From Cohnella abietis (GTDB lineage Bacteria > Bacillota > Bacilli > Paenibacillales > Paenibacillaceae), in assembly GCF_004295585.1 (NCBI RefSeq), contig NZ_AP019400.1, forward strand, positions 186,001 to 250,000: 64,000 nucleotides of DNA, read 5' to 3'. Within the stretch, counting starts at the first letter, position 1; the number at the start of each line of letters is the position of its first letter. Shown here piece by piece: positions 9,141 through 17,775 of this stretch. The notes beneath the pieces are model-generated. The model was not told the origin of the DNA and ran no database searches. It saw nothing but the letters and a program-made list of their open reading frames with translations. The translations under genes and the position numbers were made by a program.

Positions 9141-9800
9141 TTATTTTAAAGCAACATCAGTACTCGTAATGACAATTTTTTGTTCTATGGCCTGATTATA
9201 GATAATTTCTTTGAATTCTAAGATATTCTGACCATAAATATTAGGATTATCATTATCGGGTATCTGTTTTAATTCAACTAATTTATCAATCGCATTGGAA
9301 ATAGTCTTAAGTTTCTGGTATTGCGCAGGAACATAATCATTCCAATATTGGTCTTCAGTCAATTCCAAACTTTCAATAATCTTACGCTGAAATTCTTGCG
9401 CGTCATTCGGTTGAGTCTTCAAAAAATCTCTATTTTCTGCAGCTTGTTTTTTTCCATCTTCTAATGATGCTGAAACATTGAGTTCATCAGCCTTTTGAAT
9501 TAATAACTGATCGGTTATTAGTTTCTTTAATAAATCTTTATCAGCTATTGAAGTACTTATACCTGAAATAGAATTTTGATTCTGTATCTGTGCCCTATAA
9601 TCTTCAAGATTCTTTTTTGTGATTGAATATGAGCCGACTTGAACAATTGTAATATCTTCTATTTTTTTGTTTCGAGCAAGTGTTTCTCTGAGCTCTTTAA
9701 ATGTTTGAAAAGTTGTATCACTCGCTGAAGCAGACATCATGATAGCGCCCACAGCAACTATTACCACAGCTAATGTTCCAATTAATAGTCTCTTTTTCAA
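9141..9800 (-). CDS. Secreted SurA-N-like (peptidyl-prolyl isomerase chaperone-like) protein
   Basis: 219 residues with an N-terminal signal or anchor (KKRLLIGTLAVVIVAVGAIM, then SASAS). Residues about 55-170 have the helical layout of SurA/PrsA N-terminal chaperone domains: VQVGSYSITKKNLEDYR, DKDLLKKLITDQLLIQKADE, then LELTEDQYWNDYVPAQYQ. No parvulin PPIase domain follows, so this is a chaperone-only variant or a domain-truncated PrsA-like protein. The gene lies 13 bp downstream of the secreted protein at 9814-10356 and is almost certainly co-transcribed; it may assist that protein's export or folding. The family assignment is by pattern only. Confidence 0.6.
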   Translation of the reverse strand: MKKRLLIGTLAVVIVAVGAIMMSASASDTTFQTFKELRETLARNKKIEDITIVQVGSYSITKKNLEDYRAQIQNQNSISGISTSIADKDLLKKLITDQLLIQKADELNVSASLEDGKKQAAENRDFLKTQPNDAQEFQRKIIESLELTEDQYWNDYVPAQYQKLKTISNAIDKLVELKQIPDNDNPNIYGQNILEFKEIIYNQAIEQKIVITSTDVALK

Positions 9801-9813
9801 AATAATCTCCCCT

Positions 9814-10356
9814 TTACCAATTAAATGTTACCGTACTTGTACTATTAAGTTGAGTTCCAGAACTACCTACATTAAAATATGAAGTCCCGGTATTACTAGT
9901 GAAAGCAGTTGCATATCTCTCAACCGCACTGGAATATTTCCCATACCAATTGTAACTCGAATTATAGAGATAATTACCGACTGTAGGAAGTGTTCTTGCT
10001 GCACCCCGAAGTGTTAAAGTTCCAATATTCATTTGGGCCGTAGGATAACTATTCCAGTAACCTTTATGGGCCCAAACAATAAGATCTTTCTTTGTTACTT
10101 GATAGACTACTGATGAGATAGGATCATAAACTGATTCATAATTAAGATTAACATCAGTGTTTAAGGCAACCGGAGTATAAATTGACCCTGAAGTATCAAC
10201 TACCCAGGCATTAATCCAGGTTGTTTCAGTCCATTTTTCAAAAATAGGGGCTGCTTTAGCATTGGGTGTGTAAAAAATTACAGAAAAGAGTAAAACAAAT
10301 AGCGTAAAACTACTCACGATTTGCATTTTAAACGGACTACTCCTTACATTAACCAT
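9814..10356 (-). CDS. Secreted protein of unknown function
   Basis: 180 residues starting at ATG 10356 after AAGGCGGTG. A signal peptide runs to about residue 36 (FYTPNAKA followed by AP). The mature part is rich in Ser, Thr, Tyr and Asn and looks all-beta (TVGNYLYNSSYNWYGKYSS; ending TSTVTFNW). It contains no Cys and no anchor, so release into the medium is likely. The partner gene directly downstream encodes a SurA-N-like secreted protein. I do not recognise a family. Confidence 0.7.
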   Translation of the reverse strand: MVNVRSSPFKMQIVSSFTLFVLLFSVIFYTPNAKAAPIFEKWTETTWINAWVVDTSGSIYTPVALNTDVNLNYESVYDPISSVVYQVTKKDLIVWAHKGYWNSYPTAQMNIGTLTLRGAARTLPTVGNYLYNSSYNWYGKYSSAVERYATAFTSNTGTSYFNVGSSGTQLNSTSTVTFNW

Positions 10357-10681
10357 AATTAAACACCGCCTTAATCAATTTTTATTGAAAGGCAAATCTT
10401 CATACCTTCCAATATCTCAATTGTAAATTTTATGATTGAATTTGTAAATAGTGTAAAAAAAACTAATATTAATTTCTTTATGGATTATTTGAGAAAGGGC
10501 AAGATCCACAATTCTTTACTAGCTGGCGATTAACTAATATGCCAAATCAATGCAATATTAATAGATTGAGTATTCCAATAGTCTTTGCTAATAAACAAGG
10601 TTCATACATGGTTGACTCTTTTTTAAATTGATATGTCCAATATATTTTATGATAATTAATCTTAATTAATAATATAACAGA
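10357..10681. other. AT-rich promoter region, no gene seen
   Basis: About 325 bp upstream of the leftward two-gene operon. The sequence is very AT-rich with several TATAAT-like words, and no particular promoter could be chosen with confidence. Confidence 0.4.
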
Positions 10682-10813
10682 AGAACTGAAGCCGATTTAT
10701 TAAGCTATGACGAAGGAATTTTTGTTCGTGAATTGGGTTACTTCGAGGAAGTTAGAGGGCCAAGTATTCATTTATTATTCGTTCGTGCCGCGGCAAATGG
10801 GACACCTATATGA
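10682..10813 (+). pseudogene. C-terminal gene fragment, unknown family
   Basis: A plus-strand frame without a start codon reads EADLLSYDEGIFVRELGYFE, continues with EVRGPSIHLLFVRAAANG and ends at TGA 10811-10813. Its amino-acid composition is that of a real protein tail. With no start and no upstream continuation it is best seen as debris of the integrative element next to the tRNA gene. Confidence 0.4.
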
Positions 10814-10963
10814 GATCATCCTTGTAGGAGATTTAGAGTGGATAATGCTCTTCATCTTTCGTACAATCCAATGACCTCTCTGTTGTCATGTTGTTGTCCT
10901 AATGACAACAGGAAGGCAACTTCGCCCACGAGGAATTCTCAAAACGACACCTAAAAAATAAAA

Positions 10964-10989
10964 AAGAACCGCACAATAGCACGGTTCTT
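10964..10989 (-). terminator. tRNA-Arg terminator
   Basis: AAGAACCG (10964-10971) pairs with CGGTTCTT (10982-10989). On the minus strand a run of T follows. It lies 14 bp beyond the 3' end of the tRNA gene. Confidence 0.8.
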
Positions 10990-11003
10990 CAACATTTTAA
11001 GTA

Positions 11004-11079
11004 TGGCGGCCCCGAGAGGACTTGAACCTCCGACCTGCGGTTTAGGAAACCGTCGCTCTATCCGCTGAGCTACGGAGCC
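11004..11079 (-). tRNA. tRNA-Arg(CCT)
   Basis: A 76-nt cloverleaf including an encoded CCA. The acceptor arm GGCTCCG pairs with CGGGGCC (one G-U pair). The D arm is AGCTCAGCGGATAGAGC, the anticodon loop TTCCTAA gives anticodon CCT (decoding AGG), and the T arm contains GGTTCAAGTCC. The 3' end is duplicated in degenerate form at 5205-5246, which makes this gene the likely integration target of the decayed element on its 3' side. Confidence 0.95.
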
Positions 11080-11177
11080 ACAGCAATAGTCAGTATACCA
11101 CAAAACCTCCGTAGTGCCAAAAAGAAGTTGTGCTAGAGGGGAGATTTATTCAGTAATTTAGCCTCATATGTCCCCAG

Positions 11178-12140
11178 CTAACTGGTCTTTTTCTCGATTT
11201 TTGATATTATCCATTGGTTGGAGATCTTGCGCAGGGTAAATGTTAATTCAGAGCTGTCCATGCTCTCATCTTTAACGAGAAAGATTTTGTTCGGCTCAGG
11301 AACAGATAGCTCGTGGATTCGTATATCTAATCCACCATAATCCATGCTGCTTAAATTAATATAATCCTCCGTGTTAAAATGAATCAAACCCTCGTTATCG
11401 ACGAATTGCTTCAATTCCTCTTCTAACCATTCTTTATAATGAAAGTCCTCGATAAAGTTTTTTATGACCTTCTCAGGCTCAGCAGGGTAAATAAATTTCT
11501 TTTCCTCGTTAGTATACTGCAGATCCACTTTCTCCTCGCCCAGAGCGTCATACCGCTGATAGAAAATAAGCTGATGGCTCTGGGTATCATTAACGTCAAC
11601 ATAAGTCACGCTATCATAAATGCCGTCGTTGTCATAATCCTCTAATTTTCTTGTTCCGCTCCCGGTCGTTTCCGGAAAATTATAATTAACTTCCTCAATT
11701 TGATCTCCATTTAACTGAAAAATCGAAAACCCTTCACCATACCCGTCCATACCGTTCTGCTCAGAATACAAAACAATAAATTTTTTATCGGTTTGATCTA
11801 GCTTCTGAATTCTGACATCTATATTGTCATGTGCGACCCCTATTGAATCCTTCAATTCACCAATAACTTGGCTTTCGCTCACAACAAATATGCGAGCAAA
11901 ATCCCCAAAAACGACAATGGACTGTTTATTCCCATCGTTATTGAGGTTATCTTCTACAATTTTAGTGACTTTCAATCCGTCAGGCTGAATGCTCTCAATA
12001 ATAGTCTCCAAGGTCTGAGTTTGTTGAGGAGGAGCGGTCTTGGTCGCCTCTTCAATGACACTGACATTAACATTAACATTTGCTTTAGTACAAGAGCAAA
12101 GAGTGATTAATAGGGTAAACGACAGGATGATCTTTATCAT
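11178..12140 (-). CDS. Lipoprotein of unknown function
   Basis: 320 residues from ATG 12140, 7 bases after AGGAG; an upstream in-frame ATG at 12218 would hide the lipobox. The signal MIKIILSFTLLITLCSC ends in a lipobox Cys. The mature part begins with a Thr/Gln-rich linker (ATKTAPPQQTQ). It then has a region with repeated acidic motifs (DNNDGIYDS-like: YDNDGIYDSVTYVD), similar to the Ca-binding loops of VCBS/FG-GAP-type proteins. The C-terminal 80 residues (LTFTLRKISNQWIISKIEKK) resemble domains seen at the end of secreted Firmicute lipoproteins. No enzyme motif is visible. The gene is monocistronic and divergent from the stalk-domain gene at 12386. Confidence 0.75.
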   Translation of the reverse strand: MIKIILSFTLLITLCSCTKANVNVNVSVIEEATKTAPPQQTQTLETIIESIQPDGLKVTKIVEDNLNNDGNKQSIVVFGDFARIFVVSESQVIGELKDSIGVAHDNIDVRIQKLDQTDKKFIVLYSEQNGMDGYGEGFSIFQLNGDQIEEVNYNFPETTGSGTRKLEDYDNDGIYDSVTYVDVNDTQSHQLIFYQRYDALGEEKVDLQYTNEEKKFIYPAEPEKVIKNFIEDFHYKEWLEEELKQFVDNEGLIHFNTEDYINLSSMDYGGLDIRIHELSVPEPNKIFLVKDESMDSSELTFTLRKISNQWIISKIEKKTS

Positions 12141-12385
12141 TTTGTAGCTCCTATAATATCTGATCTGTAGTCGATTATTATTGTGAATATTCGACTCTGT
12201 AATACCATAATAAGACATTATAGAATTTGATAGTGTAAAAAATATCTAAAATTATTGGAATACTGTGAGCATGCGCGGTGAGTACGAATGTCGAAGGCTT
12301 GAAGGAATGTCAATAATTTTGTCGAACTAGAAACAAGTTGGTAAAAGTATCCTTTGCAGGAAGAAAAACAGGAAGAGGTCGAACA

Positions 12386-14350
12386 ATGAGGAAAATACTT
12401 CAAACGATTATCGCGGCATGTTTAATGATGGGTGTCGTATTCGCAGGGCCGGGGATCGCACTGAACAAAGTGTTCGCGGACGGCGAGCCGCAAATCGAGG
12501 ATATTATCGGCAAAAATATATATTTGCTATCGGACGGCACGTTGTGGTCGATGGTCGACGGCAATCGGATTATTCGTACACCGGGCAATATCGCGACCGT
12601 TGTTGGCAACGAATACTTCGGATTGGGAATGACTAAGGATGGGAAGCTAGTCGAATGGGGGGTCAGCGGCCCACGTCCGGTGGAAGGACAAACAGGCTTG
12701 AAGCAGCTTGTGGAGGATTATTGGTTGAAGATGGACGGAACCGTGTGGAACAAAGTCGGCAAGCTCAAGGGGCTGGAAGGTGTATCCTTAATCGGAAGCG
12801 GGGACAAAGCTTTCGCAGCGCTCAAGCAAAACGGAGAGCTTCTATATCTGGACGCGAATTCTTCGAGTAGAGATAAATACAGGAAGCTGGGGACGATCAC
12901 AGATGCCTCGTCCGTTGTCTCCTTGACCGTATTCAATAGCCGTGTCGAGTTATTGTACTCGAGTGGAACTGTTATCGAGTACGATGCGTTTAACTTCGAC
13001 GACAATGCTCAGATTATTCCTGTCCAAGTGGCGTCGGATGCCGTTCACCTTGCGATTACGGCGGCCCATCCTACGGATATTATGATCGTCACCCGCCGGG
13101 ACGGCACTGTATGGTTTACGGGAGACTATCGGGATCGTTGGAAGCTTGTACGTCAAGCGACAGGCTTAGGCAACGTCGTCAAAACGGCTGTCTATAAGGG
13201 TGCCGATCTTTTTTACGCGAAGCGGACGGATGGAAGCTGGGTGCTCTACGACGATGGCGAAGTGAAGCCGGTCGATGCTCCTCGCGTGCAAAGCGTGGAC
13301 GTTACCGTATCCGAATCAAAGCCCAATGTCGGTGACACGCTAAGCGTAGGTATCCAAGAGACGTATACCAACAAATCTAAGATCAAGGTCGCGCCAAGCG
13401 CGGCGAATATGACGGTCGACAAGCCGTATTTGCTGAAAATTCAATCTGACGGGAAGCTAAAAGTCACCGGGGTCGGAGAGATCCAGCTAACCGTGACAAC
13501 AAGCGGTATCTCCAAGACGATGACGATTTCCGCCAGCTTACGCAATAATTTGAAGTATGCCAAGCAGGATAAAGGAATCGTTTATTTGCCGGCGAAACCG
13601 GTAATCCAAGCGCTAGGGGGAACCGTGGCTTCTGCTAACGGGACGATTACCGCGACGATCGGCGACGTGACGATGACTTTCAAAGCGGGAGACTTCAATG
13701 CTTCCCTGAACGGGACGCCTATTAAGTTAAAAGCCGCGCCTCTTGCGGATAAGACGGATACGCTCATCCCTTCGTCGTTGTTAACGGATGCGGTAGGAGC
13801 GCGAGTGCAATGGGATACGACTTGGAAAGAAGCCGTTATCACATTCGCTTCGGCGAAAATGACGGTCGTTTCAACCGAGACGGCCGTGCTGATCAAGAAA
13901 GCGATGCAAGGAAGCCTCGTTAAGTACATCGGCAAGAGCTACTGGATCAACGGGTTTCAACAGTGGGATAGGTTCTCGAAGGTGACGGTATCAGATATTG
14001 CACCGGACGAGCTTGGCGACTTCGTCATCATTTTCCAATCGGCTGGAGGCAAAACGCTGAAAAGCTATCCAATGTCATCCTCCAGTGTGACGGATATCCT
14101 TACGGACGAAGGTTATTTTTTCAGCTACGATCCGAAGAAAAAATACGCATGGTCCGCATCAATCTGGAGCCAGATCAAAGCCGGCAAAGTGTCGCTCGGT
14201 ATGACCAAGGAACAAGTGCGCTTCTCTTGGGGTGCTCCTGCAGGTAAAAGTACCGCCACGGCGGCGGGCAAAACGATCGAGACGTGGGTGTACCGGGATT
14301 TCAGCACCGTGTCATTCGTTAACGGAAAAGCGACATTCATTCTCTATTAA
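12386..14350 (+). CDS. Secreted RCC1-like / stalk-domain (CuAO-N) protein
   Basis: 654 residues from ATG 12386 (GAGG 8 bases upstream). Signal peptide to about residue 31 (LNKVFA-DG). Residues about 40-300 carry repeats with DGTLW, DGTVWNKVG and DGTVWFTGD motifs, as in RCC1-type propellers. About 305-390 form an Ig-like (Big) domain. About 395-500 are a copper-amine-oxidase-N 'stalk' domain (YLPAKPVIQALGGTV, DTLIPSSLLTDAVGARVQWD). The last 60 residues (LGMTKEQVRFSWGAPAGK, then ETWVYRDFSTVSFVNGK) resemble SmpA/BamE-type folds. Such mosaics are typical surface proteins of Paenibacillaceae. A strong terminator follows at 14382. Confidence 0.7.
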   Translation: MRKILQTIIAACLMMGVVFAGPGIALNKVFADGEPQIEDIIGKNIYLLSDGTLWSMVDGNRIIRTPGNIATVVGNEYFGLGMTKDGKLVEWGVSGPRPVEGQTGLKQLVEDYWLKMDGTVWNKVGKLKGLEGVSLIGSGDKAFAALKQNGELLYLDANSSSRDKYRKLGTITDASSVVSLTVFNSRVELLYSSGTVIEYDAFNFDDNAQIIPVQVASDAVHLAITAAHPTDIMIVTRRDGTVWFTGDYRDRWKLVRQATGLGNVVKTAVYKGADLFYAKRTDGSWVLYDDGEVKPVDAPRVQSVDVTVSESKPNVGDTLSVGIQETYTNKSKIKVAPSAANMTVDKPYLLKIQSDGKLKVTGVGEIQLTVTTSGISKTMTISASLRNNLKYAKQDKGIVYLPAKPVIQALGGTVASANGTITATIGDVTMTFKAGDFNASLNGTPIKLKAAPLADKTDTLIPSSLLTDAVGARVQWDTTWKEAVITFASAKMTVVSTETAVLIKKAMQGSLVKYIGKSYWINGFQQWDRFSKVTVSDIAPDELGDFVIIFQSAGGKTLKSYPMSSSSVTDILTDEGYFFSYDPKKKYAWSASIWSQIKAGKVSLGMTKEQVRFSWGAPAGKSTATAAGKTIETWVYRDFSTVSFVNGKATFILY

Positions 14351-14381
14351 CATAGGTATTTAAGATTGAAAAAGGTGCACA

Positions 14382-14413
14382 ACAAAAACCGCCGGTTTAT
14401 CGGCGGTTTTTGT
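14382..14413. terminator. Bidirectional terminator
   Basis: A perfect 13-bp GC-rich stem with a 6-base loop (14382-14394 / 14401-14413), T-rich on both exits, sits between the convergent stalk-protein and ABC permease genes. Confidence 0.9.
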
Positions 14414-14422
14414 CGTGCTTGA

Positions 14423-16978
14423 CTATGCTTCCTCACGCAACTCCTCTAGAAGATTTGCCTTCTCCATGCGTCTCAGAGGCCCCTGTACGGATATTAGCCC
14501 GACAAGTATAGCGGCTCCGCAAGCGATAAGAGCAGCACCCCATGGGAACTCAAAGGGGAAGCCTTGGAAATTAGACAGCTGTGTGAAGAGGAAGTAACTT
14601 AATCCGACCCCTAGAATGATCCCCCAGAAGCTGCCGATAATCCCGAACCAGATGCCTTCGGCTGAGGCCATCTTTCGTATTTGACCCATTGTCATACCGA
14701 CAGCCTGGAGCAAACCAATCTCACGACGGCGCAGCAGCAGATTTGTCTGCACAGTATTAACAATATTTAAGCTTCCGATTACCCCGATAATCAGTAGGAA
14801 GCTGTATACGAAAATCTTCATTTGCAGGTTAAATTGGCGCGTTTCCTTCTGTTGAGTGGCATAATCAATGAGATAGCTCCCAGGATTAGCTCGGGCTAGC
14901 TCCTCAAGCTTGCTCCTAATCGGATTGACATCCGCACCATCCTCTAATGCGATTTCAAATCCATATCGTGCTGTGCCTAAGGGATCTGGATACTCTGGCT
15001 CCGGGACAGCTTCGTATAGTTTGGTGAATGTCGGCTTGGCCGCAATAATGACGAGACTATTATCTTGATAGGCAGAATCGAAAGGGGACTGTGTGAGAAT
15101 ACCAGCTATAGTTACCTCGCGAATCTGATTTGGGTTTATTAATCCTGTATTAGCCAAGTCTAATGTTATCTTATCCCCAACTTTATAACGGGTTAAAGGA
15201 ATCAGCTCTCTTTTGCCTTTAATCGTTACGGGTTTAACTGCCTGTACAATGAGAACTCCATCCGAAGCAGCAAGCTTCACGGGGTCAACGTCGCCAGACT
15301 GAATATATATCTTCGTTTCATCAAATCTTGCTTCATCGTACAGGATTAGCTGAGAATAAATAAATCTATTAGCACGGTTATCCCATTCGGCTTGATCAAA
15401 CTTATAAATTGTTTTGTTCTCGAAATCTAGATTAAATTGTTTGTCAGGAACGAATGCGCGCGCATCAATGTTTTTATATATTCCATACACGCCTCGGACT
15501 CCGGGTAATTGGCTAAACTGTTGAATCTCCTCGTCCGTAACGATATCGGTAGCCTTCTGACGCTTCCCGCTGCCGTCCCCTTCATCGAGAGGGGACTTCG
15601 TGATCTGGAAGGCGATCCGATCGTTCTCATTCGTTGTTGTCGTAATGCTCAAGGCCTGCTGGGTAAAATAATGAAACACAATAAACAGTGTGATACTAAC
15701 AACAATGGAAAAGGTTGTAATGCGAAATTTAGTCCGGTTCCTTCTTATATTATTCGATGCCATCTGTCCTTCGATTCCAAGTAAGGTAAGAAGGGAGGGG
15801 ATGCGCAATCGCCGGTATGACTCCCTAACAATACTTCCTGCACCTTTAACCGCTTCAACTGGAGACACACTCGACGCTTTGCGTGCAGGAAGCCATGCAG
15901 CTAAATAAACGGCTAGGAAACCAATAACAAAGCTTCCGCCCATGATCCACCAATGGAAGGTGAGATGGAAATCCTCCATCATCATGACTTTCAGTCCACT
16001 CTGAGTCATCAGCCAAAGTACAAGCCATAAACCGGACCAGCCTACCAGCAAGCCAAGAGGAACACCGATAGCGGATAACACGGTTGCTTCACGAAATACA
16101 AGATTACGAATTTGTGCAGGGGAAGCACCAATTGTCCGCAGCAGTCCAAACTGCCGGATTCTTTCCAGCACGGCAATGTGAAAAGCATTATAAATAACGG
16201 CCACGGTGGAAAGCACCACAAGACCAATCAAAACGCCAAATATGAGAGATAGAGCGTTATTCACATTTGAATCGCTGCTTTCACCCATGAGCGCGAGCAG
16301 TCTAAAGTTCGTGAACATTTTCTCGTTAAGCTTCTTGAACTCATCCAGGTGGCTACTAATATCAACGCCGGACTTTAATGTGAGGAACAGCTGTGCGTTC
16401 GAATCAATAACAATTTTAGCTGGATCTATTAATGAATATGCTCTGGCAGAGCCTCGTACCTGACTTAGCTTTTGATTTTTCAGTATCCCAACAACTTGAT
16501 AGGAATGGTTAATACCGTCGGGTCCTGTTAAGGTTGTTGTTTCATTCAGCTTAGGCTTACCAGGCAGATTAATCATCATCCATTGTTCAATGATGATCTC
16601 GTCAACCGAAGTGGGCAAGCGTCCTTCTTGCAGATGAATGGGAAGCAAATCAAAGGCTGCTTTATCGGCTGTGATAACCTCAACGGAATAGGAATCCTGT
16701 AGCTCTGTGGTCAGAACCCAATTAAGTACCCCGATCTGATCAACGAGCATGTGTTTGTTAAGAGTCTTATATAGGTCGGGAGTGGGCTCGTTGTAACCGA
16801 TATGAAAAGAGCCACTCTCGTACTTGGTATTAAGTAGAGCATTATCCTTTAAGGCTTGCCCCATCGTTCCGAGAGCACTAATAAGCGCAACAGAAAGAAT
16901 AATACCTACAATGGTCAAAATGGATTTTCTGCGTTGCTGCTTTAGATAACGTCCAGCCATTGCGCCATAGCTTCTCAT
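14423..16978 (-). CDS. ABC transporter permease, FtsX/MacB type (two FtsX domains)
   Basis: 851 residues. An N-terminal membrane helix (SILTIVGIILSVALISALG) is followed by an extracellular MacB-type periplasmic-core domain. Three helices at about 245-370 (FGVLIGLVVLSTVAVIYNAF and on) form the first FtsX domain. A second unit begins at about 415 with its own helix, a large extracellular domain (about 450-715) and three C-terminal helices (FLLIIGVIGSLNIVNTVQTN and on). This duplicated layout is typical of mechanotransmission-type ABC systems for peptide or antibiotic sensing, toxin export or cell-wall signalling. The start ATG overlaps the stop of the ATPase gene, and the pair lies downstream of a response regulator and histidine kinase in one leftward operon. 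Confidence 0.9.
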   Translation of the reverse strand: MRSYGAMAGRYLKQQRRKSILTIVGIILSVALISALGTMGQALKDNALLNTKYESGSFHIGYNEPTPDLYKTLNKHMLVDQIGVLNWVLTTELQDSYSVEVITADKAAFDLLPIHLQEGRLPTSVDEIIIEQWMMINLPGKPKLNETTTLTGPDGINHSYQVVGILKNQKLSQVRGSARAYSLIDPAKIVIDSNAQLFLTLKSGVDISSHLDEFKKLNEKMFTNFRLLALMGESSDSNVNNALSLIFGVLIGLVVLSTVAVIYNAFHIAVLERIRQFGLLRTIGASPAQIRNLVFREATVLSAIGVPLGLLVGWSGLWLVLWLMTQSGLKVMMMEDFHLTFHWWIMGGSFVIGFLAVYLAAWLPARKASSVSPVEAVKGAGSIVRESYRRLRIPSLLTLLGIEGQMASNNIRRNRTKFRITTFSIVVSITLFIVFHYFTQQALSITTTTNENDRIAFQITKSPLDEGDGSGKRQKATDIVTDEEIQQFSQLPGVRGVYGIYKNIDARAFVPDKQFNLDFENKTIYKFDQAEWDNRANRFIYSQLILYDEARFDETKIYIQSGDVDPVKLAASDGVLIVQAVKPVTIKGKRELIPLTRYKVGDKITLDLANTGLINPNQIREVTIAGILTQSPFDSAYQDNSLVIIAAKPTFTKLYEAVPEPEYPDPLGTARYGFEIALEDGADVNPIRSKLEELARANPGSYLIDYATQQKETRQFNLQMKIFVYSFLLIIGVIGSLNIVNTVQTNLLLRRREIGLLQAVGMTMGQIRKMASAEGIWFGIIGSFWGIILGVGLSYFLFTQLSNFQGFPFEFPWGAALIACGAAILVGLISVQGPLRRMEKANLLEELREEA

Positions 16979-17667
16979 ACCTTGCTCCCAAGGCTACCCG
17001 AATCGTTAACGAGCAAGCCATCCTGCAGGCTCAGCACCCGATCGGCTTCCGCAGCCACGTTCAAATCATGAGTAATGACAATAACCGTCTGATGGAACTG
17101 CCGAACTGCAAGCTTTAGGAGCTCTATTACTTCCCGTCCGTTCGCACTGTCGAGGTTACCTGTTGGCTCATCCGCTAGTACAATCGTTGGACGGTAAGCT
17201 AGCGCTCGGCCGATTGCGACTCTTTGCTGCTGTCCACCGGATAGCTCAGAGGGCAGGTGCTTGCGGCGTTCATGTAGACCTAGCGTGTGAATAAGATCAT
17301 TAATATATGCTTTATCAGGCTTGCGATGATCGAGCAGTAAAGGCAGTTGAATATTTTCCTCTACGTTCAGCACCGGAATAAGGTTGTACGCCTGAAAGAT
17401 AAAGCCAATTTTTCTGCGGCGGAATACCGCACGGTCTTTCTCTTTAAGTCCGTACAGACTTTCCCCATCAATATGGACATAGCCACCGCTTGGCTTGTCG
17501 AGGCCACCCAGCATATGTAGCAGAGTGCTCTTTCCTGAACCACTCGCTCCGACTACGGCAACAAATTCACCTTGATTAATGGCAAAGGAAACTTGATTGA
17601 GGGCGTTGACCTGTGTTGAGCCTTTGCCATAGGATTTGCTCAGGCCGTCAACGTTAATGACGTTCAT
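16975..17667 (-). CDS. ABC transporter ATP-binding protein (LolD/MacB type)
   Basis: 230 residues, start ATG 17667 about 11 bases after GGAGG. It has Walker A GASGSGKST, Q-loop FIFQAYNLIPVL, signature LSGGQQQR, Walker B IVLADEPTGNLD and the H-loop VITHD, all in the MacB/LolD subfamily pattern. It powers the FtsX-type permease encoded immediately downstream (4-bp overlap). Its placement behind a two-component system suggests expression on sensing a peptide or envelope signal. Confidence 0.95.
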   Translation of the reverse strand: MNVINVDGLSKSYGKGSTQVNALNQVSFAINQGEFVAVVGASGSGKSTLLHMLGGLDKPSGGYVHIDGESLYGLKEKDRAVFRRRKIGFIFQAYNLIPVLNVEENIQLPLLLDHRKPDKAYINDLIHTLGLHERRKHLPSELSGGQQQRVAIGRALAYRPTIVLADEPTGNLDSANGREVIELLKLAVRQFHQTVIVITHDLNVAAEADRVLSLQDGLLVNDSGSLGSKV

Positions 17668-17775
17668 CTATGGATCATCCTCCGGTTAGTATAGATTCGC
17701 ACGACGGAAGCTTTAGGCTTCCATGCTACGAATCCAGTATATCGCGGTAACCTTACAGATTAGGGGGGTGTGAGC

